A model generated the notes under the pieces. That model was not told where the DNA came from. It saw only the letters and a list, made by a program, of their open reading frames with translations, and did not search any database. A DNA stretch of 64,000 nucleotides, from the NCBI GenBank assembly GCA_001599755.1, contig BCHX01000007.1, positions 434,001 to 498,000 of the forward strand. The letters run 5' to 3'. Within the stretch, counting starts at the first letter, position 1. Every line of letters begins with the position of its first letter. The translations under genes were made by a program, and so were the position numbers. Positions 23,401 to 34,078 of the stretch are shown here, piece by piece. The DNA comes from Gliomastix tumulicola (Eukaryota; Ascomycota; Sordariomycetes; Hypocreales; Bionectriaceae).

Positions 23401-26400
23401 TTCTGCTCCATGCACTCTGCTCCATGGAGCACTCATCCGCATTGGCCATGTCTCGCCCGGATGACCACACCAATACCACACTGACAGAACACCCAGATGT
23501 CTTGTCTGGATCATTTGGGGTTGCTCTCCCACACCACCACCCTTTACGATATGCACTACTGATTGTCCATCCTGCATGCTCTAGCGCGAAACATCCCTGC
23601 ATCCTATGCATAATCATCCTCGTATAGCACCCTCACTGCCGCTGCACCTGACCCTCCATGATATGCATGACGACGAGGATTGCACGTCTCCGTCGCCCTA
23701 GCACGTCGGGTGACTTGAGCTTATTCCAATATCGTCCGTTGATGGCGTTCCGTCTGGGGGCTGCTTTCGCCTCCGCCAGCCAGCCCTCGGAGCTGGGGGT
23801 GGCAACATTGTCTCGCTCACCCTGACATACTCCGCCGTCTGTAGCGAGGTACTGACTAAGGAGGGGGACTGGACCCTGAAGCGAGACCAAGGCGTGCTTT
23901 GGCTTACTGCAGCTGCCACAAGTCCATATCTTGTCGCCTCCGAGTCTGGCAGTTTCAGAGGCTTCATTATCTTTGGCTATCTTGGGTCTCTCGGGCCAAG
24001 GCCCAGGCCTGACTCGACGGGCGCGGCACGCCTGGGCTAAGCGAAGTACCCGCGCCTTTGGTAACCAGTCTGGTGAGTCCTTTGACCTGTGGCCTATCCC
24101 CAATAACCACGAACGTGCATCGAACACTCCACTTTTGTCCTTTCAGACCAGCTCCGACTGGACACTTTGGGCAGCCCAAGACGTGATCGAGACCTTTGGT
24201 GCTGTGTCAACCCGTGGGAGCGTGTGTCTCGCGATAGGCTGGCATTCAATGTTTCGCCTACAACCAACTCGCTAGCACGTCTGCACGGGCGCCAGACGTC
24301 GGTGGCGAGATGTATCAAAGCTGAGCCATTACCTTGGTTTTCCTGATATCTCGGTCTTCTCGTGACGTGCTAGTGTCCGAGGGCAACCCTTCTCGGTCCT
24401 CCTGACCTCCGGCTGGTTGGGACACCCTTTCCCTCCTCGTCCAGTTACGTGCGCGTCGTTGGACGCTTACGATTTGCCAGTAAGCCCTAGTCCCATACCT
24501 TTTCCCTTCGGGGGCACTCGTGATGGCCGATTTTCTGGTCTGGTCTCTCTTATTTTGGGCGGAGCATTCCCACCGGGTTGGGACGATAAGCCCCGGCTCC
24601 GTCCGTTATGCGATGCTGATTACGGTCGGCTGCGGTCGGAGGATGATGGTAGGTTTTTTTTGCTCCGAGTGCTTTATGGGTCTCTGATTGGACTGCGAGC
24701 CGTCCCGTCCGCGTCATCCGGTGACGGGGGTCTTGGGGTTTATCGTGCTTATCGCTGACGGAGGGCGGATGACGCCGGAGTCGGGGGTTTGGGGGCGGTT
24801 GATTATGTTGTGTTGGTGTTCGGGGCCGGACGACGGAGATTGGATTTCGGGGAGGTTGGGTGACTGTGATTGTCTTTGGTGCTTGTGATCTGTTCGTCTT
24901 GCGAGGGCTCATTGCTGCTGTTGCCTCGGTAGATGTCTCTCGCTGCCTGGTCTCGTGGACGAGGTTCGACATGGACTAAATTTGTTCGTGCCAACGGGCC
25001 ATATATGATGACGACTAGGTAGGCCTTCGTATTGATTATCGGCTAGAGAATACTTTCACCCGTGTAAAGCTCTGGGATACTGGTCGGTACGTCATTGCTT
25101 GTAACCTCGGCGTGCCATCTGGAAGGGCTGTGTTGATGGGTAGCGGGTGTTCTGTCAGGCGCTTGGGTGAGACCTCATTGCAATGAAGTAGCCACTGCTA
25201 CAACTGTTCCTGTTCTCTGAAGGCCGGGATGATGTATTGTGTGGCATGAGAGGAGAGATTGTCTCATCGCGGAGCCTAGATGGTGGCGCTGAGGCTTCAT
25301 CTTTTGATTGGTGTTTTGTCCATCGGAGGGCGGCAGGTGTTAAAATGGGATGCCGTCGAGGCGCTGGGGCTAGTCCAATGGCTAGAATAAAGTTAACTTT
25401 CCGCAATCTATCGTTATAGCGATATGGTCTCGTCGTTCTTCGAACCAACCCTGCGTGCTGTAGAACGGAAGACGTTGAACATCGCCCTCCAACGAGTTTT
25501 GACCGCGGGTGAGAGTGACATGATACGAAAATTCGGTCAAGTAGGGGATGAAAGAAGAAGACGAACAAAATCTGGGACAGGAAAAGCGAACAAAAAGAGG
25601 TTGGAGGAGGGAATGGTGGCTGGTGTGGGTGAGATGAGAGAGTGACATACTGCACATGCATCCACCGACACTCCGTCATCAGGACCCGGAGACTCCTCTC
25701 GGGAGATTGTAACTCTCCGTCATTGTATAAGTGACATCATATAGGCTCATTGTGACAAAAAATGAGAAGGATCAAAGGAACTGCTCCCGCATGCACCGGC
25801 TTGCATTGTGCTGGCGCTGAGACGTCGGGGAGACTTCGTTCCGAATACCCCATGTCTCCTGCTTGTGCTCATAGCCATCTCTGATTGCATGAGAGGGATT
25901 TGAGAGAGTTCTAGGATAGTTTGTAATGTGGTTCAGTCATTTCACGACGTAATTTCGACGAGTCTTTCATGTGAAGGGAGTTCGTCTTCTGATGGACCGA
26001 GACAGAGCCGTGTCAAACGGCGGGTACGGAGGTCGTACCCTTCTGCTTTGCGATGTGACATTTCTGAGGCTTCTGATACATAATTTGAAAATTAAGCGGC
26101 CTGATCTACGGAGACACGGGGATTGCCTGCTGGCCTGCGTTAACAACAGATGGATGCCTTGAGGCTATGCTGCCCTCACGCAGGCCATGCCGGACAGTTT
26201 CCTCGACGCGAAATCATGGGTCCGCCACCTTTACAAGAATTCTTCCCTTAACTCCGAACGCTTAGGTAGAAAAATACATCTATATCAAATTAATATGCTG
26301 GCCTCCCTTGGCAACGAAGCATGTCAGTATGAGCAGCTTTGCCATCACGATGAGTCACGCCGACGATTACCTCAACGCTGGCCACCATTGCAGCAGACAT

Positions 26401-27350
26401 GTCACCGGCGAGAACGAAGATGCGGGGGAGGACCATCGATAGTCCTGTTTTCTCCGAAATGATACGCATTTTCGGGGAGTAGTCCATGCCGACAGGTGTC
26501 ACTCGGGGACGTCTGCATGTAGCAGAAGCGTTACGTACACCCTCAGAGATTCGATACACCCCTTACGCTCTCTCATTATACTGGGGGGGATAGTCGCAGG
26601 AGTTCAGGTTGGATCTCGGACATTTGTGTCAGCTCCGAGAGGAGGGATGTGAGATGCTGGGTGAGCGGCGTCTGAAAGCTGGTGTTGGGCGAGATATTGA
26701 GGTTTGAAAAAGGGTGTATTCGCTTTGAGGTGAGAGGCGAGACTTTCTGATAAAGGCATTCGCATAGAGAATTAAAGAATTCGAAACTTTCTACCCTTCT
26801 CACGAACTGGGCATGTATCTTGTTCCTGCACTGGTGAGCGACATCACCCATCATGTGGAGTCGGCCAACAGACTGATATTCTTTTCACTCAAAATTGGCC
26901 CTTGGCGTTTTGGTCCCATCAAATATTAACTGCGGAATACTCCCTAATATTCATCTGCTATGGTGAATCCTGCTATATCATGTAGCTAGGACACGCTGCT
27001 CACTCGAACCAAGATCTTTTCTCGGAACGTGGAGAGACAGTTGGTATGCGAGATGGTCCAGACTTTTCGTGCATTCAATCGAATACACCTGCAGTAGGAA
27101 AGATTCAGTTTCGGTAGTTGAGCTCTGTCTAGCTGTGATATCTCCCTGCTCTTACTCCTCATGTCGTAGTTGCATACATTGTTTGTGAGATATGATGAGA
27201 CCGATGAGGTAGATTGACTGGAGACTTAGATCGCCTTTGCTCCTACATAAGCATGATTGGGGTTACCCTTGACGCATTCGTCTGCTGCATTTCGAACAGA
27301 TTCCCAAGTTGTCAGCAAGTTGAAAAGGCAGCGGCTGTGCTCACTTGATA

Positions 27351-27472
27351 AGAGGTACATACCACGAATGTAGTCATTCAACGAGGCTTGCGAGTAGTTC
27401 AGCTGCCGATGAGAGGTACATGTAATAAATGCAGTCATTCGACCAGCCTTGCGAGTGATTCATCTGTGCTGG
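27351..27472 (+). repeat. Diverged 61-bp tandem direct repeat
   Basis: Two adjacent units start AGAGGTACAT (27351 and 27412). Both share GTCATTC and CTTGCGAGT at matching offsets, with substitutions in between. The spacing is 61 bp. It could be an old local duplication. Confidence 0.6.
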
Positions 27473-28783
27473 CATCAGCCTGACAGGTTTCTCATCATCT
27501 GAGTCTTGACAATAATGTTGATGCATCCTGATCCATATTTGCCCAACCTCTCATCATAATAACTGCCCGTCACTCATACTCACACTCACGACACAACCTA
27601 AGCTAAGCCCACACCCTACCCCTGTTCCAGCCACCCTCCCCCCCTTGGCTAGTGCACCGTGAGACAGAATGACTCATTTTTGCTCACAGTGACGGCCAGA
27701 TGAGACACTTTGCCCCATCTGTGGCATCCCACCCTGCCTTCCTACTCGTCAGCCCGTATACTCAGTGGATTGTGCCTCATAGCGATGCTCGCCTACGGCG
27801 CAGCGCCGCGGCACATTCGGTCGCTACACTGCTGGCATGCCGGCATGCCTACAGTACATGGTACGAGGAGAAATTGTTTTCCCGTTCCTGGCTGGTTTGG
27901 CGCCTCCCCCGGAGGAAAGTTAAGCGGGGAAGGGCGGGCTTAAGGTCTGGGAGCGATCACTCAGAATGAGTCATTCTTCGTCAGAACGTCCGGGCGCAAC
28001 CCATCGTGGGGCCAGTCAGTGCCAGCCTTGGAGATGGAGAACCATCGTCGGTCGGGTTGCTGGTGAGATCCGTTCGAGTGTACGGGATGGCGATGATTGC
28101 GATGTTCTGCTAGGAGTGACGAGGGGATGATGAATGCCGTGAGGATAAGTACTAGGTATATAGACGTGTAACGCGAGAACTCGCCTCTGTAGAATGAAGA
28201 GCATCCGACTCGTGAACCAGCCAGCTTTGGCTGTGTGGCATCCCGGATCATCATGTGAAGATGAAGCGAGTGGAGGGACCATCTAACCTGCATGTAAGTC
28301 CAGACCTCACCCACCCACCCATTCCCGCCCTCAGCCACTCGCGTACTTCGTAGGCCGAGGGAAGGGAAGCAAGTCCAAGGAACGAGCATCCATGATGAGC
28401 GAAACGGAATTTGATGATTTTCACAATGAATTCAACCAAATGAATGTGAACAAACAAAGGAAGAAACGACATCGTCTGAATCACCTCACCCTTGAGACAG
28501 TTCACATTTCTCAAAGAAACAAGATCCATTCAAATCAAATCGCTAAATTGAGAGAGAGAGAAAAAAAATGTTGTTATCTAGGGCCAGAGAAACGCCGACC
28601 AATCTCGACAACACACATCTTCCTTCGTTCCCTTTTTCTCTTCCAGCAACATGGAACTGAACAACCGCGACCCACGCCGTCCGCAATTCGACTTTTGTAA
28701 GATACAACGATAATAGTTATGACAGAGAAAAGAAATAATCATGACCGCGATGGATGAGTTGGGTTATCTTATCTTTCCACTCT

Positions 28784-29321
28784 TCACTTCCTCGTGCCGA
28801 GCACCTCCCGCAGCGCACCGACCTCGGCCTCGCGCCGTGCCAGCTGGACCTTGAGGTCATCCCTGTCGGCCGTCATCTCCGCCAGTTTCTGCTCCAGCTC
28901 GGCGAGCCGGTCTAGCTTCCGCTGACGATACCGCCGGGCGGACATCGTGTTGCGCTGGCGCTTGACCGCCTTGTCCTCGATCTCGCCGCCGGCGCCGACG
29001 GCATTGCTGGTTGTCGTCGTCCTGGAGGACGAGCCTGTGTTGACCGTGTTGCCGGGCGAGGAGGACGATAGCGCGCTGTGGGAGGAGGCGGAGAAGGTAG
29101 GCGAGGGGTGCTGGTGGTGGTGCTGCGCCGTGCTGGCGTTAGCAGGGGTGAAGGTGGGCTGCGTGGGCTCGGCGTGGTGGTCGTGGTGGTGCTGCTGGCG
29201 ATGGTCCAACATGGAGGGAGGGATGTGGTTGAGGAGGGAGTCGGGGAAGAGGTGTCCATCTGTTGATATAGTGTGTGAGCCAGGCAAGCCTTTTCCAATC
29301 TATGAGTCATCACACCGGGCA

Positions 29322-29353
<32 letters not shown>

Positions 29354-30165
29354 TCACACATACCTCCGCTAGACGCCATGTTCAACGCCGACGGATCGTC
29401 CAGGCCAGGAACAGTCAAGTCCCCGAAGAACAGACCCGCCTCCGGGAGCGGCTCCGCGAGAAAGTCGAGCGAGTCCTGGTCCGGAGTGGCGGAGGAAGCG
29501 GTGCCCGACCCGGGATACGGCACGGAGAGGAGCTGAGTGCCGAGCGGATCGAGTCCAAGCGCCGTCCAGTCAAAGTCCTCGGCCGGAGGCGCGGCAAAGG
29601 CGTCTCCGTGCGTCGTCCAGAGATCGAGGTCGGCAGCGGTGTTGGAGTCTTCGTCGAGTCGGAGGAAGTCCCCGTCCTGAAAGAGGGGGTCATGAATATG
29701 CTGATTGCTGTCGGAGATATTGTTATTGTTGCTGTCGGTACAAAAATCGAGTTGCTCTTGCTGTTGGTGTTGGTGTTGTTGCTGTTGTTCGTGCTGCTGC
29801 GGAAGGGAAAGAGGAAGGTGAAGAGGATGCTGATGCTGCCGGTCCTGGTTCAACAGGTCCCCGTGCAACTGCCGCCGTAATCCTTGGCTGGCGTCGGTCT
29901 GCTGAAGGCGCTGGCGATGCTGCTGCTGATGCTGCTGATGCTGCTGATGCTGCTGGTGGCGCGATGACAGGCGACGATGATTCTGACTACGAGGGCGGGA
30001 CGGGCTCCTTGGGTTGCTGTGGCCGCCAGAAGGTTGCGGCTGCCTTGACGGCGGCTGGCGCGAATGCTGAGCACGCGTAGGCCATTGATTCAGAGTAGAT
30101 TGCCTCTCCCTAGGGACGGAGAGGCTGGTGTTGTTGGGTGGGGATTCAGGGGGGGAGAGGAACAC
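28784..30165 (-). CDS. bZIP transcription factor, GCN4/CPC1-like, N-terminal boundary unresolved
   Basis: Two exons on the minus strand, about 30165-29364 and 29259-28784. The 104-nt intron (GTATGT donor, CAACAG acceptor) joins the split codon as Asp. The last 60 residues are a bZIP: basic region KRQRNTMSARRYRQRK with N-x3-AR/S, followed by a heptad zipper (LAELEQKLAEM, later LARREAEVGAL). Upstream lies a Gln/His-rich tract encoded by CAG/CAT repeats and an acidic-hydrophobic stretch (DFDWTALGLDPLG, DSLDFLAEPLPEAGLFFGDL) typical of activation domains. The open frame reaches back to a TGA near 30197, but no in-frame ATG precedes that domain: 30165 is a GTG. Either an upstream exon supplies the ATG, or translation starts at the MASSG codon just before the intron. 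The family call is firm; the start is not. Confidence 0.85.
29260..29363 (-). other. bZIP intron with (CT)13 tract and AP-1 type site
   Basis: On the coding strand this intron carries 13 CT repeats (plus-strand GA at 29323-29348) and a TGACTCA heptamer (plus-strand TGAGTCA at 29303-29309), the consensus site of GCN4/CPC1-type bZIP factors. Confidence 0.75.
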
Positions 30166-30281
30166 GCTGAGAGATTGGGGCTCGCGGATGAGGGGGAAAT
30201 CTCATCCAGCGAAGGATGGGTTGATGGGGAGAGAAAGGAGAAAAAAAAACAAGAGAAGGGGAGAGGGGGAGAAAGGAAAGG

Positions 30282-30290
30282 TTATTTATA
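30282..30290 (-). promoter_or_regulatory. TATA box of the bZIP gene
   Basis: TATAAATAA on the minus strand, followed downstream by a CT-rich tract, a T run and then the bZIP open frame. It places transcription start near 30255. A short ATG-initiated frame (30205-30146, 19 codons plus stop) would lie in the leader as a possible upstream ORF. Confidence 0.55.
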
Positions 30291-30468
30291 CGGGATTGAG
30301 GAGTGGTGTGACGCTGGCTGGCATTCCAATCTCTCTCTGCCTGTCCGAGTTTGCTCGCCGAGGGATAGTGGGGGAGGGCCACTGGAGCGAGCGTTAGACA
30401 GGGGGCTGAGAACGGGACTTTTTGGAAGGGATCGGGCTATGCCAGGAAGGGCAAAGGTCGAGAGCTGG

Positions 30469-30475
30469 TGACTCA
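30469..30475. promoter_or_regulatory. TGACTCA element upstream of the bZIP gene
   Basis: An exact GCN4/CPC1 consensus heptamer about 180 bp upstream of the TATA box. With the second copy in the intron it suggests autoregulation, as known for GCN4/CPC1-type factors; binding here is inferred. Confidence 0.5.
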
Positions 30476-30977
30476 AAGCTGCAAGGATTGGGGTGTTCGC
30501 TGTGCAACAGGGAGGGGTGGTGCTATCTCACCACACCCAGAGTCTAATTTTTGGTGGCCCGAGAAGTTTTCTACAGCTGAGGAACGAATCCAGGTGTTTG
30601 AGGATCACTGATATAATTCTCTACACGGGTACAGAATGCTTCTACTTTGAAGTGAATTGGGGTGGTTGGGATGGATGGCTTGAAATGGCGTGTGCTTGGG
30701 AGGTGGTTGATTGGCAGTCCGCAAGAGCCATCAAGGCAGTGGCTGGAAGCTACATCAAACAGGGCGTTTCTTCTTCAACCTGTCCGTCGTTCAGCTGCTC
30801 AGTGTGCAGAGACTGCGGAATGAATGTCTTGGTTACGTGCCTAACTGACAGACGCGGCCCAGACAACCAACCAACAAGCAGATAGTCTAGTCAGTGCATC
30901 GCAGACGTGAAGTGATCATTAGAGCCTTCGTTCCAACTGCAGCAGTCTATCAAGTCTATCCTATTGGTTCACACGGC

Positions 30978-32522
30978 TCACCGCCCTGTGAGCTTAATCT
31001 CTAGCTTTCTCAACGGTACATACAGCACCGCACTGAGCACAAAAGCCACCTCGAACCCCAGATCCCCCGTCGTCTTGGCAATCGGCCCCGTGTACCAGAC
31101 CTGCGCCATGCACGGGATCACGAGCCCAAACGACAGCACGCCGCTCCCGAGGGCCGCAACACCGAGCGGCAGCTTCGACGCGTCCGTCCAGATACCGTGA
31201 TCGTACGCCTCCTCGTAGCTCCTCCGGCTGCCGCCCCAGGGCAGACCCCGGCGGAAGGCGAGGTGCTCCGCGCAGACGATGCCGCAGAAGGAGGCGGACC
31301 AGTAGCCGATGAGGGCGACGAAGTTCTCGAGGCTGAGGAAGAAATTGTCGGCGACGGCGCGCACGGCGACGGGAATAACAATAGCGGTGACGACGACGGC
31401 GAAGACGTACCGGGGCACGCGGATAAGCCACGGGAAGAGCGTCTGGAAGTTCAGCGTGATGGCGTACATGGTGCCTGCCGTGTTGCCGAGGAGCGTGAGG
31501 GAGAGGACCGCGACGACGAAGCGCCCGAAGCCGCCGGCGGGCTCGAGCATGGCCGAGAGGACGCCGCCGACGAGTGTGCGGTCGTAGGCCTCGGTCCAGC
31601 TGGGCACGTTGGGCATGGCGCCTGCGATGGCGGCGCCGAGAGTCATGAGGAGGATGGTTGGGAGGGCGAGGCCCGCGTACGTATAGGCGAAGACGCGGGA
31701 GGCCGGGGCCCGGGAGTCGAAGTACGTCGTCAGATCGCTGGCAATGGCGGCCCAGGGGATCATGTAGCTGGCAACGATGCCGCCGTAGCCCATGATGGCG
31801 GCCGCATCAGGACTGGGGACAACGGCCTGCTTCTTGAGATCCGAGCCGCCACAGCCCGCAGCGATGGCGAGGGCAATCACGGCCGGGACGAAGGCGTACG
31901 TCTCGTAGTAGTGCAGGACGCGGAAGCCGCAGAAGGAGATCAGCAGTCCGAGCAGCGCAATGATGACAATGCCTGCGTTCGGGCTGACGGTGCCGTCCGA
32001 GATGGCAGCAAGACACTGCCCCCCGACAACACAGATGATGATAATGAAGCCGGTCAGTGTGGCGAGGTTGAGCAGGACTGGCACGGAGACGAGATACCGT
32101 CCAAAGCTGTATCGCGCCTGGATCATCTGGCGCATGCCCGTCTTAGGCCCGAGAGTGGCCAGATACGCCGGCGCGCACGTCGAGAGCAGGCAGAAGAAGA
32201 GGATGACAAGGGAGGAGTCGCGCAGACTAAGACCGAACAGCATCGGGCCCAGGAGGCCGAAGAGGACGCCCAGGATGTTGGTGTTCATCGAGAACCAGAT
32301 GGTGAAGATGTTCCAGTACCGCGTCGACGTCCTCTCTTCCACGGGCACGGGATGGATGCCCTTTGCCTCAACGCGACCCTTGCGCAGGACGCTCTCGACG
32401 GTGACCCGGGCCTGTGACCATTTGGAGAACGAGTCTCTCGGCTGGGCCTCCTGCTCATTGTCGTATACCTCCGTCTTTGGAGCTGAGGGCTGCACGCCCT
32501 GCTCCTCGCTCAAGACTGCCAT
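30978..32522 (-). CDS. Purine-cytosine permease, NCS1 family (Fcy2-like)
   Basis: Proton-coupled import of nucleobases such as cytosine, adenine, guanine or hypoxanthine across the plasma membrane. Intronless, 514 residues, the usual length for fungal Fcy proteins. About 12 membrane segments follow a hydrophilic N terminus. Family landmarks: WSMN-type segment (IWFSMNTNILGVLFGLLGP) at TM1, GPKTGMRQMIQARYSFG after TM2, SDLTTYFDSRAPASRVF in the middle and GLPWGGSRRSYEEAYDHG near the C terminus. I set the start at the ATG of MAVLSEEQG because the longer frame begins with a TTG. It is the Fcy branch of NCS1, not the uracil/allantoin Fur branch, judged by these motifs; the exact substrate is not predictable. 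Confidence 0.93.
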   Translation of the reverse strand: MAVLSEEQGVQPSAPKTEVYDNEQEAQPRDSFSKWSQARVTVESVLRKGRVEAKGIHPVPVEERTSTRYWNIFTIWFSMNTNILGVLFGLLGPMLFGLSLRDSSLVILFFCLLSTCAPAYLATLGPKTGMRQMIQARYSFGRYLVSVPVLLNLATLTGFIIIICVVGGQCLAAISDGTVSPNAGIVIIALLGLLISFCGFRVLHYYETYAFVPAVIALAIAAGCGGSDLKKQAVVPSPDAAAIMGYGGIVASYMIPWAAIASDLTTYFDSRAPASRVFAYTYAGLALPTILLMTLGAAIAGAMPNVPSWTEAYDRTLVGGVLSAMLEPAGGFGRFVVAVLSLTLLGNTAGTMYAITLNFQTLFPWLIRVPRYVFAVVVTAIVIPVAVRAVADNFFLSLENFVALIGYWSASFCGIVCAEHLAFRRGLPWGGSRRSYEEAYDHGIWTDASKLPLGVAALGSGVLSFGLVIPCMAQVWYTGPIAKTTGDLGFEVAFVLSAVLYVPLRKLEIKLTGR

Positions 32523-32898
32523 TGTGAACGCCTTTGAACGTATAGAAATGAAGGACAATGCTCTCCGCAAATCAATGAGGGGAGAATGAGAGGAGACACC
32601 CAAGATATCGACCCATCTTGGTCACTGACTCTTTTTTCACTCAGTGACACCCGTAGCCCGGCATCGGCGATAATTTTTCATTTTTCAGGGCTTATCATCG
32701 GCATAAGCCGGCCGCTAAGGTGGACTGAAGCTGTAGGGTAACTAAAATTCCATCTCAACCGGCATCGAGGGAGGTTGGACCATTTCTCGCGGGAAAACAC
32801 CACCCCTCGTAATGGCAATCCATCCCTATTCTAGGTTCCTTCTCATGTGCAGGGACTCAATCTATTCCCTCCAAACCAGAGCAGCGCTTCAGCGCAGG
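32523..32898. other. Permease promoter region
   Basis: Upstream region of the permease gene, AT-rich around 32665-32690, between its ATG and the decayed HET fragment. No further gene is seen. Confidence 0.5.
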
Positions 32899-33244
32899 TC
32901 ATGGCACGGCTCTGCCAGACGGGCAGTCGATGCGGATGAGCTTCGCTTTGTCCGGCCTCTTCCACAGAATACTCCGCTCCAGATAATAGCAGTCGAAAAT
33001 GCCGTAGCCGCCGCAAGTCTCAAAAGTGTTCATCAACCTCTTTTCCAAGCCGGAGATAGGCCGCGAGCGATCTGTTTGTCGTGTGAACAAAAGTCTAGAG
33101 TAGATCTAGAATAGGTTCTGAAAAAGCTCGACTTTTCATATCTAGATCAACCCTTCCAGAGAGGAGCATTTCAACATGTGAAAGTTGACCATCACTTGCC
33201 GCATAGTAGTATGGAGCAATATCGTGCCATGTGTTTGGACACAT
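32899..33244 (-). pseudogene. Decayed HET-protein fragment next to an ankyrin-like scrap
   Basis: On the minus strand 33132-32899 reads as a damaged copy of the C-terminal half of the kinase-HET gene at 40-45 kb. LFQNLF*IYSRL aligns with LFQNLFKIYSGL, DRSRPISGLEKRL with DRSRAIAGLERRL, and GGYGIFDCYYLERSILWKR with GGDYGIFECYLERSLLWKR. A TAG at 33106-33108 replaces the Lys codon, and homology stops after the VP residues at a TGA. Immediately upstream, 33244-33095 in another frame reads like one ankyrin repeat (PYYYAASDGQLSHVEMLLSG). Nothing larger is intact. The simplest reading is a duplicated and broken incompatibility-type gene; the ankyrin part could derive from a different gene. Confidence 0.75.
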
Positions 33245-34078
33245 AAATAGGACATTTTATTCTAAAGGTATCGAGAGCTTTGCCCTCGGCGGACACTGCT
33301 GCAGCTTAAAACACCCCCTCCATGATCGTAATCTCATCTCCTCATCAGTTGAGAAGAAGCTCCATCACATCCATACCATTCCAATTATTTACCGCCGTAG
33401 CCTCGACCACCTTGCCTGTGATGGTAGCCTCGTTGCCTCGCCGGTTGAAAAGGAGTGGAAGATACGGCCGAGATTGAAGGTTCAGATGACGCCAGCCGGT
33501 CTTCCCGTACATGGCTAATGCTGACAGAACGTGCACTTGCATGCGACCCTACCTGCAGAGACAGAACAGCGAAAGAAGACAACAAAGTCTCTAGCGGCCC
33601 CCCAGCAGGAACCCAGCCAGGGGACCCCTTCACTTGCATCTTCACCGGTTCCTGTATTGGGCAGGCGGATAGGCTTCCGGGGGATGGGGGTTGAAGGGGA
33701 ACAGGCGGACTGCAAGCTGGACAGGCAGGCACGTGGCACACCCTGACCGATAGGGGGATATGTCATATCCGAACCCCGGCCTCTTTGCTGCTGCAAAGAA
33801 CTCCTTCGGGACAAGTCGACTGTTGACATTGTTCTGCTCTCAGGTGCGTATGTACATACCGCTGTTACAGTAACAGTCAGGGGCAGTTTCGCTCGGACGG
33901 CGTCAGGCGGTCCGCATTCCACCAGCGGCAGGGATATATCCCCTTGTGGTGATGCTGGCACACACACATACAGAGCGAACTGCCCTCACATACAAAATTC
34001 GGACCAGAGTCGTGCGATATGTTTTCTGGATACGGAGAAGATACTCGGTAGGTGCATTGAATCGATCGGTGATAGAGG
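33245..34078. other. Intergenic region within the accessory island
   Basis: No gene is supported. A 150-codon minus-strand frame (33967-33515) has no recognisable features. Confidence 0.5.

Larger units (their letters stand above)
18757..28783. other. Ten-kilobase stretch without a supported gene
   Basis: Between the 5' end of the CCCH gene and the 3' end of the bZIP gene I find no open frame with a recognisable domain, no convincing spliced gene, no tRNA and no transposon protein. The longest frames (204 codons at 21821, 189 codons at 22738) are Pro/Arg/Cys-rich without pattern. The proximal 1 kb probably serves as promoter and leader of the CCCH gene. Other contents are an 18-G run, one diverged 61-bp direct repeat and three TGASTCA sites (21764, 27670, 27967). 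Around 24500-24900 the plus strand is strongly G/T-biased. Possible contents include long non-coding RNA, decayed repeats or distal regulatory DNA. Confidence 0.55.
30166..30977. other. bZIP promoter region and permease 3' flank
   Basis: Besides the TATA box and TGACTCA site, this stretch holds only short patternless frames. It is the shared space between the 5' end of the bZIP gene and the 3' end of the permease gene, both on the minus strand. Confidence 0.5.

Noticed and set aside
23421..23432. Palindrome GCTCCATGGAGC
   Set aside because: A single short palindrome with no repeats or spacer; not a terminator or array.
25436..25450. TTCGAACC sequence resembling a tRNA B box on the minus strand
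   Set aside because: The trailing bases do not fit the B-box consensus and no cloverleaf arms can be drawn.
31197..32417. 406-codon plus-strand frame opposite the permease gene
   Set aside because: It is the antisense shadow of the NCS1 permease, which has complete family motifs.
32523..32603. Longer permease N terminus
   Set aside because: It would begin with TTG; the first ATG at 32522 gives a typical Fcy N terminus.
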